From Pseudomonadota bacterium (GTDB lineage: Bacteria > Pseudomonadota > Gammaproteobacteria > Burkholderiales > Gallionellaceae), in the NCBI GenBank assembly GCA_021847165.1, contig JAJZUH010000036.1, forward strand, positions 1-14,107: DNA of 14,107 nt, read 5' to 3'. The translations under genes were made by a program, and so were the position numbers. Positions 1 to 6,988 of this stretch are shown piece after piece. Within the stretch, counting starts at the first letter, position 1, and each line of letters begins with the position of its first letter. The notes below the pieces were generated by a model. It was not told the DNA's origin, searched no databases, and was given only the letters and a program-made list of their open reading frames with translations.

Positions 1-429
1 CAGCGTATTCAGTTCGGCGCCGCACAAGAGAAATACCGCCAGGATCGTCGCCGCCGCCGGCAATCCCAATTCCACGCGCAGGCGCTGCCCCAGCATGACA
101 AGCAAGGCGGCAAACAGGAAATACAGCACCAGCAGCATCACGTGGTCGAAATACGTAATCCGGTTCACCAGAAACTGAAGCATCAGCAACAGCATCAGCC
201 CGATGGGCAGCATCACGATACGTGGCACTTCCGGCGCCTGCCAGTAGCGCGCTGTCAGCAGTAGGGGCATGGCACACAAACCGAGCAGCCCGGTTCCCCA
301 CTCCTGATAAAAGGTCGTGATGGGATATCCATGCTGGTAGTACAGAAAAGGCAAAACCCACATCAGGCCTACGAAGGCCAGGCTGATGTGGGCGAACTTG
401 AGCGAAGAGGAAGGGGTATTGTTTAGCAA
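1..429 (-). CDS. PglL-like O-oligosaccharyltransferase, N-terminal part
   Basis: Partial gene: 143 codons are visible and the reading frame stays open off the left edge. The protein is very hydrophobic, with about four membrane helices in the visible part. A first helix ending in MWVLPFLYYQHGYP is followed by the periplasmic stretch TTFYQEWGTG. Later come LQFLVNRITYFDH and a helix ending LVMLGQRLR. This pattern (proline-rich loop with FYxEW, then Q...F.D..L...Y) is what I recall for the N-terminal PglL_A region of Neisseria-type ligases, which move lipid-linked glycans onto pilin and other exported proteins in the periplasm. The only usable start is TTG at 429-427: an in-frame stop lies 30 bases upstream and no ATG precedes the first helix. 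This start overlaps the end of the DUF2892 gene by 7 nt, implying translational coupling. A WaaL/Wzy-type polymerase is the main alternative; the catalytic region is outside the window. Confidence 0.68.
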   Translation of the reverse strand, partial: MLNNTPSSSLKFAHISLAFVGLMWVLPFLYYQHGYPITTFYQEWGTGLLGLCAMPLLLTARYWQAPEVPRIVMLPIGLMLLLMLQFLVNRITYFDHVMLLVLYFLFAALLVMLGQRLRVELGLPAAATILAVFLLCGAELNTL

Positions 430-632
430 CTGCCTTTGACGCCCAGGCGGGCGAGGATGTTATTCAACGGGCATATCTGCGTGAAACCGCTCTGAAACAG
501 GTTCAGCCCCACAAAGGCGGTGAAAAACAGGAAGTATTTGCTGACGAACAGCGGACTGGCTTCGACGCCCAGCGCCAACGACAACATGATGAAACTGCCT
601 GCAACAATCCGGACGATACGTTCTGCGTTCAT
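423..632 (-). CDS. DUF2892 family small inner-membrane protein
   Basis: A 69-residue protein with two hydrophobic helices (about residues 7-23 and 30-47) and the C-terminal signature CPLNNILARLGVK that is typical of DUF2892. This domain is also the membrane part of E. coli YgaP, where it is fused to a rhodanese; free-standing copies are common and of unknown function. I start it at ATG 632-630 because a strong Shine-Dalgarno (AAGGAG, 641-646) lies 8 nt upstream. A TTG two codons earlier would sit only 2 nt from that site. It follows the RND permease by 28 nt on the same strand, so it is probably the third gene of the pump operon. Its stop overlaps the TTG start of the PglL-like gene. Family assignment is firm; the function is not known. 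Confidence 0.85.
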   Translation of the reverse strand: MNAERIVRIVAGSFIMLSLALGVEASPLFVSKYFLFFTAFVGLNLFQSGFTQICPLNNILARLGVKGSC

Positions 633-660
633 GCTCAAAGCTCCTTAACGGTTGACGATT

Positions 661-3600
661 TTACTGGAATTTCTTGTACAGCGTGGCGTAATAAAGCACC
701 GGGATGACGATCAGCGTCAGCAGGGTCGACACCAGGATGCCGAAGATCAGCGACAAGGCCAGGCCATTGAAGATCGGGTCATCCAGGATGAACAACGCCC
801 CCAGCATGGCGGCCAGCCCGGTCAGCAGGATCGGTTTGGCGCGCGCCGCGGCAGCATTGATGACCGCATGCTGCAGATCCACACCATCCCGCAGCTGCAG
901 ATTGACGAAATCCACCAGCAGGATGGAATTCCGCACGATGATGCCGGCCAGGGCGATCATGCCGATCATCGAGGTCGCGGTGAACTGCGCACCGAACAGC
1001 GCATGCCCGGGCATCACACCGATGATGGTGAGCGGGATCGGCGCCATGATGACCAGCGGCACGACGTAGCTCTTGAACTGCGCCACCACCAGCAGGTAGA
1101 TCAGCACCAGCCCCACCGCATAGGCGATGCCCATGTCGCGGAAGGTCTCGTAGGTCACCTGCCATTCGCCATCCCATTTCAATGCATAACTCGAATAGGG
1201 ATCCGAAGGCTGCCTGATGAAGTAGGATATCAGCTTGCCGCCCTGCTCCAGCTCCATGCCGCTGGTCTTGCCATTGATGCCGAACATGCCATATAGCGGG
1301 CTATCCAGCTTGCCGGCCATATCTCCGGTCACGTAGACCACCGGCAACAGGTCTTTATGGTAGATCGGGTAGTCGCGCTGCATCTTCACCACCTGCACCA
1401 CCTCCGACAGGGGCACCATCGCTCCATCGCGTGCGCGAACCTTGAGCTTCAGCACGTCATCGATGCGACTGCGTTTCTCTGCAGGCAAGCCCAGGCGTAT
1501 CGGCGGCGCATATTTCGCATCGGCATCGTGCAGGGCAGTGACATCCTGCCCCGACAAGGCGACCTGAACCGCATCCACGATATCGCGCTGAGCCACGCCA
1601 AGCAGGGCCGCCTTGCTCTGCATCACGCGCAATACCTCCTTGGCCGCAACTTCGCTCACGGTATCATCGATGCCGACGATGTCGGGAGTGGCGATAAACT
1701 GCTCGCGCACCTTGGTTGCCACCTGGCGGGTGCCGTTATATTCCGGCCCGTATATCTCGGCGACGATGGGCGACATCACCGGCGGTCCCGGCGGCACCTC
1801 GACAACCTTGACCTTGGCGCCCCAGACCTTGGCGATCTTTTCGATCGGTTCGCGCACTGCAGTGGCGATTTGATGGCTGCTGCGGGAACGGTGGTGCTTG
1901 TCCTGCAGGTTGACTTGTATATCGCCTTGCTCCGCCGCACTGCGCAGATAGTATTGACGCACCAATCCGTTGAAATTGATGGGCGAAGCGGTTCCCGCGT
2001 AGGCCTCGTAATCCGTCACCTCGGGCACGGTCGCCAGATATGCGCCGATCTCATGCATCACGCCGGCGGTCTGTTCCAGCGCCGTGCCGCTCGGCATGTC
2101 GACCACCACCTGAAACTCGGATTTATTGTCGAACGGCAGCATCTTCAGCACCACCAGCTTGACCACCGCCAGCGACACCGCGAACAGCAGTGCACCCATG
2201 ATCCCCAGCCACAGCTTGCGGCGCGCCGGCTTGCCGTGCTCCTTGTTCAGGAACGGCGACAGACGGTTGCGGAAAAAGTGCATGATCTTGCTGTCGCGCT
2301 CGTCCTTGACTACCGCATGGTGCGGAGCTGCCAGCTTGTGCGCCAGCCAGGGCGTAATGATGAATGCGATCGCCAGCGAGATCAGCATGCCCATGCTGGC
2401 ATTGATCGGAATCGGGCTCATGTAGGGCCCCATCAGGCCGCTGACGAATGCCATCGGCAACAGCGCCGCAATGACGGTAAAGGTGGCCAGAATGGTCGGG
2501 CTGCCAACCTCGTCCACGGCCTCCGGGATAATCTCAGACAAGGGCTGGTGCTGGGCCAGTTCGCGGCGTCGATGGATGTTCTCGACCACGACGATCGCAT
2601 CGTCGACCAGGATGCCGATGGAGAAGATCAGCGCGAACAGGGACACGCGATTGAGCGTGAAGCCATAAGCCCACGACGCGAACAGCGTCACCGCCAGGGT
2701 CAGCAGCACAGCCACGCCGACGATCGCGGCTTCGCGCCGGCCGAGTGCAAACCACACCAGGGCGACCACGGCAAAAGTGGCGAAGAACAATTTTTTGATG
2801 AGCTTCATCGCCTTGTCGTTGGCAGTCTCGCCGTAGTTGCGCGTAACGGTCACTTTCACGTCGTCGGGAATCACGCTGCCCTTCAACTCGTCCACGCGAT
2901 GCAGCAGCTTGTCGGCAACATCGACTGCATTCTCGCCCGGCTTCTTGGTCACCGCGATGGTCACCGCACCGAACTCGCCCTTGGTCTTGATGCTCTTGTC
3001 TTCCCCCGCCGCTCCCGAGCCCATCCATACATAACTGGTCGGCTGGTCGGCACCATCCAGTATTTCAGCAACGTCGCGCAGGAATACCGGTTTGCCGTCG
3101 GTCACCCCGACCACCAGCTGGCTGACTTCCCGGGCATCGCTGAGGAAAACGCCCGTCTGCACCAGCACCTCGCGGTTGTTCTGCACCAGATTGCCCGCAC
3201 TCTGGGAGACATTGGACGCCTGCAGTGCGTTACGCACTTCCTGCACCGAAAGCTGATGCGCATTCAGGGCTTCCGGATCGAGCAGCACCCGGACTACGCG
3301 CGGCGTAGTTCCCAAGGTCGACACTTCGCGGGTGCCGCCGACTCGTTTCAATTCAGCCTCGATGGCATGCGCAACCTGCGTCAGCGCCACCCCGCCGATG
3401 CCATTCTCGCGCCACAGCGTGACCGCCAGCACCGGCACATCGTCTATGCCCTTGGCCTTGATGATGGGCTGGGACACGCCCAGTGTCGGAGGCAGCCAAT
3501 CGGCGTGCGACAGGATGACGTCATACAGCTTCACCAGCGATGGGACGTGCTGCTCCCCTACCTTGAACTGCACCGTCAATACAGCCATGCCCGGCTGCGA

Positions 3601-3864
3601 CACCGAATACACGTGATCGACGCCGGCGATCTGTGACAGTACCTGCTCGGCAGGCGTCGCCACCGTGTTTGCCACATCCTGCGCCGATGCCCCCGGATAG
3701 GCAATCAGCACGTTGGCCATGGTGACGTTGATCTGCGGCTCTTCCTCGCGCGGCGTCACCAGCACCGCGAACAGCCCGAGCAGGACTGCCACCAGCGCCA
3801 GCAACGGCGTCATCTGGGAATGCAGGAAGATCCTGGCGATGCGGCCGGAAACACCCATGCTCAT
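661..3864 (-). CDS. RND efflux transporter, permease subunit (AcrB/HAE-like)
   Basis: A 1067-residue inner-membrane transporter of the usual RND length. It shows TM1 at about 20-37, a large periplasmic loop (about 40-350), TM2-TM6 (about 355-510), a second periplasmic loop and TM8-TM12 near the C-terminus. Helix 4 carries the proton-relay aspartates in GILVDDAIVVVEN (D421, D422). This is the hydrophobe/amphiphile-type pattern rather than the single-Asp heavy-metal type. In helix 10 the motif AGIIVRNSILLVDF places R978 where AcrB has the essential K940. Such pumps use the proton gradient to expel substrates through an adaptor and an outer-membrane channel; the substrate cannot be read from sequence. 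The start codon overlaps the adaptor stop (ATGA, 3864-3861), so the two are translationally coupled. No outer-membrane factor gene is present nearby. A second in-frame ATG at 3858 is a minor alternative start. Confidence 0.93.
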   Translation of the reverse strand: MSMGVSGRIARIFLHSQMTPLLALVAVLLGLFAVLVTPREEEPQINVTMANVLIAYPGASAQDVANTVATPAEQVLSQIAGVDHVYSVSQPGMAVLTVQFKVGEQHVPSLVKLYDVILSHADWLPPTLGVSQPIIKAKGIDDVPVLAVTLWRENGIGGVALTQVAHAIEAELKRVGGTREVSTLGTTPRVVRVLLDPEALNAHQLSVQEVRNALQASNVSQSAGNLVQNNREVLVQTGVFLSDAREVSQLVVGVTDGKPVFLRDVAEILDGADQPTSYVWMGSGAAGEDKSIKTKGEFGAVTIAVTKKPGENAVDVADKLLHRVDELKGSVIPDDVKVTVTRNYGETANDKAMKLIKKLFFATFAVVALVWFALGRREAAIVGVAVLLTLAVTLFASWAYGFTLNRVSLFALIFSIGILVDDAIVVVENIHRRRELAQHQPLSEIIPEAVDEVGSPTILATFTVIAALLPMAFVSGLMGPYMSPIPINASMGMLISLAIAFIITPWLAHKLAAPHHAVVKDERDSKIMHFFRNRLSPFLNKEHGKPARRKLWLGIMGALLFAVSLAVVKLVVLKMLPFDNKSEFQVVVDMPSGTALEQTAGVMHEIGAYLATVPEVTDYEAYAGTASPINFNGLVRQYYLRSAAEQGDIQVNLQDKHHRSRSSHQIATAVREPIEKIAKVWGAKVKVVEVPPGPPVMSPIVAEIYGPEYNGTRQVATKVREQFIATPDIVGIDDTVSEVAAKEVLRVMQSKAALLGVAQRDIVDAVQVALSGQDVTALHDADAKYAPPIRLGLPAEKRSRIDDVLKLKVRARDGAMVPLSEVVQVVKMQRDYPIYHKDLLPVVYVTGDMAGKLDSPLYGMFGINGKTSGMELEQGGKLISYFIRQPSDPYSSYALKWDGEWQVTYETFRDMGIAYAVGLVLIYLLVVAQFKSYVVPLVIMAPIPLTIIGVMPGHALFGAQFTATSMIGMIALAGIIVRNSILLVDFVNLQLRDGVDLQHAVINAAAARAKPILLTGLAAMLGALFILDDPIFNGLALSLIFGILVSTLLTLIVIPVLYYATLYKKFQ

Positions 3865-4895
3865 CGCTTGCTCTCCGCGGCCGCCATTCCTGCCTTCACC
3901 GCATCGCGGGCAACGCGCTCGCCGATATTCAATCCGGCCAGCACCTCGATCTCATTCTGCTCGTTCACCTCGCCCAGGCGCACCTGACGCAGGTGCGGCA
4001 CATCCTTTTCGTCCACCACATACACTGCCACAACCTCGCTGCGATGTACGACAGCGCTATTGGGGATCAGCAGTTTCTTTTCTTTGCCCACCACAAAATG
4101 CGTGCGCACGAACATCCCGGGATAGAGGTTGGCCTGGTTGGCAGGCAGATCGACGCGCACCTGCGTGCTGTGCGTACGCACATCCGCCGAAGGCTGCACT
4201 GTGACCGAAGCAGCCTTGATCCAGCGCTCCAGCGAAGGAACTTCCACCGTCACGACGGGATGGCTGCCGATATCCTTGAGTTTTTCTTGCGGCACACTGG
4301 CGATGACCCGCAGTTGCGACGGATCGAAGCCGGTCATCAATGGCTTGCCCACAGTCACCATCTCGCCCAGCTCCACCAAGCGCGCGGCCACCACGCCGGG
4401 ATAGGGCGCAAGCACGGATGTGTAGCTCTGTGCCAGGGCAGATTGCTCCGCGCCCGCCTCGCTTGCCGCTGCCTGAGCCTTCGCCACTTCGTAATCCGAC
4501 TTGGCCTTGTCCAGTGCCGCCTGGCTGATGAACTTCTGCTCGAACAGTTGCTTTGAGCGCTCGTAGTTCAGCCGCGCATTCTGCAATGCCGCCTCCGCCT
4601 GCGACAATTGCGCCCTGCTGCCCGCCAAAGCCTGGTTTGCCTCGCGCTCGTCGATGCGCAGGATGACCTGCCCCTTGCTGACGCGATCCCCGACATCGAA
4701 GTAGATCGCCTTCACGCGACCGGAAATCTGGGCCGACACGGTAGATTGGCGCGTCGCCTCGACCACGCCGTCTATGCTGTATGTCTGCTCGACTTCGCGC
4801 AACTGCACCGCAGCGGTCGCCAGCGGCTCCGCCGCCTGGACTGGCGCGACCAGGCAGACCGACAGACCAAAAAACAGACCAAGATTCAGTTTCAT
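3861..4895 (-). CDS. RND efflux periplasmic adaptor (membrane fusion protein)
   Basis: A 344-residue adaptor linking the RND permease to an outer-membrane channel. A signal peptide (about residues 1-22, ending APVQA) is followed by a first barrel/lipoyl half (QISGRVKAIYFDVGDRVSKG, about 56-75) and an alpha-helical hairpin of coiled-coil type (about 85-155; ARLNYERSKQLFEQKFISQA). The second lipoyl half (APYPGVVAARLVELGEMVTVG, about 162-182) follows, then a beta-barrel and the membrane-proximal domain with NLYPGMFVRTHF. The export signal has no lipobox cysteine, so it is probably soluble in the periplasm. ATG at 4895 is preceded by GAGGTAAGG at good spacing. It is the first gene after a recognisable promoter/operator (4925-4954). 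It lies 103 nt downstream of the ArsR repressor on the same strand and overlaps the permease gene by 4 nt. Confidence 0.92.
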   Translation of the reverse strand: MKLNLGLFFGLSVCLVAPVQAAEPLATAAVQLREVEQTYSIDGVVEATRQSTVSAQISGRVKAIYFDVGDRVSKGQVILRIDEREANQALAGSRAQLSQAEAALQNARLNYERSKQLFEQKFISQAALDKAKSDYEVAKAQAAASEAGAEQSALAQSYTSVLAPYPGVVAARLVELGEMVTVGKPLMTGFDPSQLRVIASVPQEKLKDIGSHPVVTVEVPSLERWIKAASVTVQPSADVRTHSTQVRVDLPANQANLYPGMFVRTHFVVGKEKKLLIPNSAVVHRSEVVAVYVVDEKDVPHLRQVRLGEVNEQNEIEVLAGLNIGERVARDAVKAGMAAAESKR

Positions 4896-4924
4896 TGCCT
4901 TACCTCAGGAAATAGTGTTTTTGT

Positions 4925-4948
4925 ATATTAGCATATTCTAATATGCTA
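4925..4948. promoter_or_regulatory. Overlapping AT-rich palindromes, predicted ArsR-family operator
   Basis: Two palindromes overlap. The first (4925-4944) is ATATTAG-N6-CTAATAT with perfect 7-base arms. The second (4929-4948) is TAGCATAT-TCTA-ATATGCTA with perfect 8-base arms. They sit inside the predicted pump promoter, covering its -10 and most of the spacer, as expected for a repressor site. Winged-helix ArsR repressors bind such dyads as dimers, and the ArsR gene lies immediately upstream. The first dyad is echoed at 5389-5408 with the same arm length and 6-base spacer, which supports it as the recognised unit. That this ArsR binds here is inference. Confidence 0.55.
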
Positions 4949-4954
4949 TGCCAA
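4925..4954 (-). promoter_or_regulatory. Predicted promoter of the RND pump operon
   Basis: On the minus strand TTGGCA (4954-4949) and TAATAT (4930-4925) are separated by 18 bases. This is a 5/6 match to the -35 and a 4/6 match to the -10 consensus. The pump operon start codon at 4895 would then have a leader of about 25 bases. The spacer and -10 are occupied by the palindromes listed next, so a bound repressor would block RNA polymerase. Prediction by eye only. Confidence 0.5.
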
Positions 4955-4998
4955 CCCCACACCCGCGATGCTCAAATCCCGGAATCTGTCAGAGCCTC

Positions 4999-5301
4999 TT
5001 ATACAGTACAGAACACATCGCGCATCATCCCCACCAGCCGGAGCGTACGCGGATCGCCGATGCGGTAGAACACCCTGTTGGCATCCTTGCGGGTGGACAA
5101 TACTCCCTTGTCCCGCAGAATGGCGAGGTGCTGGGAAATATTGCTTTGCGAGGTCCCTACGCTATCCACGATCTCCTGGACACTCAGTTCGCTGTCCGCG
5201 AGTACGCAGAGTATCTTTAATCGCAAAGGATGGGCGATCGCCTTCATTGCCAGCGATGCTTGCAGAATGTGTTCGTCTTTATCGATCAGTGCGTTCGTCA
5301 T
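4999..5301 (-). CDS. ArsR-family transcriptional repressor, BigR/SqrR-like Cys pair
   Basis: A 100-residue winged-helix repressor. The helix-turn-helix spans about residues 40-63 (SVQEIVDSVGTSQSNISQHL), followed by the wing with TRKDANRVFYRI. The metal-site motif of classic ArsR/SmtB proteins (ELCVCDL) is absent: the equivalent stretch reads ELSVQEI. The only cysteines are C32 in the second helix (LKILCVL) and C98 in the last helix (RDVFCTV). They are 66 residues apart, the same as C41/C107 of the persulfide sensor SqrR and C42/C108 of BigR, which form a disulfide or polysulfide bridge and release DNA. I infer a thiol-based sensor of sulfane sulfur or oxidants. It lies upstream of the RND operon on the same strand and divergent from gpmI, with operator-like dyads beside both promoters, suggesting autoregulation and control of the pump. 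ATG 5301 is preceded by a modest purine-rich site. The effector is not proven. Confidence 0.88.
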   Translation of the reverse strand: MTNALIDKDEHILQASLAMKAIAHPLRLKILCVLADSELSVQEIVDSVGTSQSNISQHLAILRDKGVLSTRKDANRVFYRIGDPRTLRLVGMMRDVFCTV

Positions 5302-5365
5302 ATTTGCCTGCCGTCATTGGATGCAGGGCATCAGGTGCCCCGAAATCAGCTAAAATTACACCTTA

Positions 5366-5371
5366 ATTATA
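5366..5371 (-). promoter_or_regulatory. Predicted -10 element for the arsR gene
   Basis: The minus strand carries a perfect TATAAT at 5371-5366. The hexamer 17 bases upstream (TAATTT, 5394-5389) is a poor -35 match and lies within the degenerate operator at 5389-5408. Transcription would start about 58 bases before the arsR ATG. Predicted from consensus only. Confidence 0.38.
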
Positions 5372-5388
5372 TTGCTTGAAACCGTAGT

Positions 5389-5408
5389 AAATTAGAAACC
5401 GCTTATAT
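5389..5408. promoter_or_regulatory. Second operator-like dyad in the arsR/gpmI divergent region
   Basis: AAATTAG-N6-CTTATAT matches the palindrome at 4925-4944 at 12 of 14 arm positions with the identical 6-base spacer. Its own symmetry is imperfect (5 of 7 pairs). It covers the weak -35 region upstream of the arsR -10 and lies 29 bases before the gpmI start codon. Probable lower-affinity site for ArsR autoregulation; an effect on gpmI is possible but unproven. Confidence 0.4.
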
Positions 5409-5437
5409 TTTGATATTTTGGTGACAAAAAAGCCAGC

Positions 5438-6988
5438 ATGACCGACCATCCTACTCAAGCTATCACCCCCGTCCTACTGCTCATACTCGACGGCTTCGGC
5501 TATCGCGAAGAAGCCGACTTCAATGCCGTCGCCCATGCGCGCAAGCCGAACTGGGAAAGGATCTGGAGTGAGTATCCGCACACACTGATCAATGCCTCCG
5601 AGTTGCACGTCGGGCTACCAAACGGACAAATGGGCAATTCCGAGGTGGGCCATCTGAATATTGGCGCCGGCCGCGTGGTATATCAGGACCTGACCAAAGT
5701 CGACCTGGCCATCGAGAACGGCAGTTTCTTCAGCAATCCAGCGTTACAGCAGGCGGCGGCAACGGCCAAACAGCGCGGCACTGCACTGCACATCCTCGGC
5801 CTGCTCTCCCCGGGAGGGGTACATAGCCATGAAGCGCATATCCACGCCATGCTGGAACTGGCAGTACGCAACGGATTAAGGAAAATTTTCATCCATGCCT
5901 TCCTCGACGGGCGCGACACGCCGCCGCGCAGCGCCGCGCAATCGTTGCAGGCGCTACAGGACAAATGTGCGCAACTCGGTGCCGGGCGCATCGCCAGCAT
6001 GGTCGGGCGTTACTTCGCGATGGACAGGGACAATCGCTGGGAACGTGTGCAGATCGCCTACGACATGCTTGCTTCCGGCAAGGCTCCATACCATGCAGCC
6101 ACTCCGCAGGCCGCATTGGAATCTGCTTATGCCCGCGGCGAAAACGACGAGTTCGTGCAGGCCACCATCGTCGGCGACCCCATCGCGATGCAGGATGGAG
6201 ACGTGGCCGTTTTCATGAACTTCCGTGCCGACCGGGCACGAGAAATCACCCGCGCCCTGACCGAGGAGAAGTTTGAAGGTTTTACCCGCAGCCGTTTCCC
6301 CAGGCTGGCGAACTTCACCACGCTCAGCAGTTACGGCGAAGATTTCCGCCTCCCGTGCGCCTATACCGCGGACGAAATCCACAACAGTTTCGGCGAATAC
6401 CTGTCCAATCTGGGGCTGAAGCAGCTGCGCATCGCCGAAACCGAGAAATATGCACATGTCACCTATTTCATGAACGGCGGCAAGGAACAACCTTTCCCCG
6501 GCGAAGATCGTATTCTCGTGCCCTCACCCAAGGTCGCCACTTACGACCTGAAGCCTGAAATGAGCGCATTCGAGGTCACCGACAAGCTGGAAGCGGCGAT
6601 TCGCAGCCAGCAGTACCAGGCCATCCTGTGCAATTACGCCAACGGCGACATGGTAGGCCACAGCGGCATCATGGACGCTGCAGTCACGGCGGTGGAAGCG
6701 CTGGATGTCTGCATCGGCCGCGTGGTGAAGGCGATGCTGGAATGCGGCGGCGAAGTTCTTATCACCGCCGACCACGGCAATGCCGAACAGATGCTGGATC
6801 GCACGACACACCAGGCACACACTGCACACACCCTCAACCCGGTTCCGTTCATCTATATCGGGCGCAAGGCGGACATTGCGCCGGCCGGAACCGGGGCGCT
6901 ACAGGATGTCGCCCCCACCTTGCTGGCAATGATGGGACTGCCGCAACCTCCGGAAATGACCGGCAAGTCGCTCATCCATATTCTGTGA
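5438..6988 (+). CDS. gpmI: 2,3-bisphosphoglycerate-independent phosphoglycerate mutase
   Basis: A 516-residue cytoplasmic enzyme that interconverts 3- and 2-phosphoglycerate in glycolysis and gluconeogenesis through a phosphoserine intermediate with two Mn ions. The alkaline-phosphatase-like domain begins with LLILDGFG (metal ligand D18). The catalytic serine S68 lies in QMGNSEVGHLNIGAGR. The inserted phosphotransferase domain carries FLDGRDTPPRSA (about residue 156) and GRYFAMDRDNRWER. The later metal-binding motifs NYANGDMVGHSG, ITADHGNAEQM and THQAHTAHT are all present. Length and motifs are those of a complete, active enzyme. The ATG at 5438 has only a weak Shine-Dalgarno, but an in-frame alternative is not evident. 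It is first of a plus-strand run with envC (4-nt overlap) and ctpA, an arrangement I recall from many beta- and gammaproteobacteria. It is divergent from the ArsR gene. Confidence 0.97.
   Translation: MTDHPTQAITPVLLLILDGFGYREEADFNAVAHARKPNWERIWSEYPHTLINASELHVGLPNGQMGNSEVGHLNIGAGRVVYQDLTKVDLAIENGSFFSNPALQQAAATAKQRGTALHILGLLSPGGVHSHEAHIHAMLELAVRNGLRKIFIHAFLDGRDTPPRSAAQSLQALQDKCAQLGAGRIASMVGRYFAMDRDNRWERVQIAYDMLASGKAPYHAATPQAALESAYARGENDEFVQATIVGDPIAMQDGDVAVFMNFRADRAREITRALTEEKFEGFTRSRFPRLANFTTLSSYGEDFRLPCAYTADEIHNSFGEYLSNLGLKQLRIAETEKYAHVTYFMNGGKEQPFPGEDRILVPSPKVATYDLKPEMSAFEVTDKLEAAIRSQQYQAILCNYANGDMVGHSGIMDAAVTAVEALDVCIGRVVKAMLECGGEVLITADHGNAEQMLDRTTHQAHTAHTLNPVPFIYIGRKADIAPAGTGALQDVAPTLLAMMGLPQPPEMTGKSLIHIL

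Noticed and set aside
652..1296. 214-codon plus-strand open frame opposite the 3' end of the RND gene
   Set aside because: Low-complexity charged translation (many H, D, R, Q), entirely antisense to the permease.
1357..3636. Very long (759-codon) open frame on the plus strand opposite the RND permease gene
   Set aside because: Its translation is rich in His, Arg, Gln and Asp with no domain, no signal and no Shine-Dalgarno. It is the expected antisense shadow of a GC-rich gene with clear RND motifs.
4955..4998. Terminator after arsR
   Set aside because: Only a tiny AGAG/CTCT pairing and no T-tract; no credible intrinsic terminator, so read-through from arsR into the pump genes remains possible.
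6628..6984. Upstream extension of the envC frame into gpmI
   Set aside because: The added 119 residues are an out-of-frame reading of gpmI, full of His and Arg. GTG 6985 gives a normal signal peptide.
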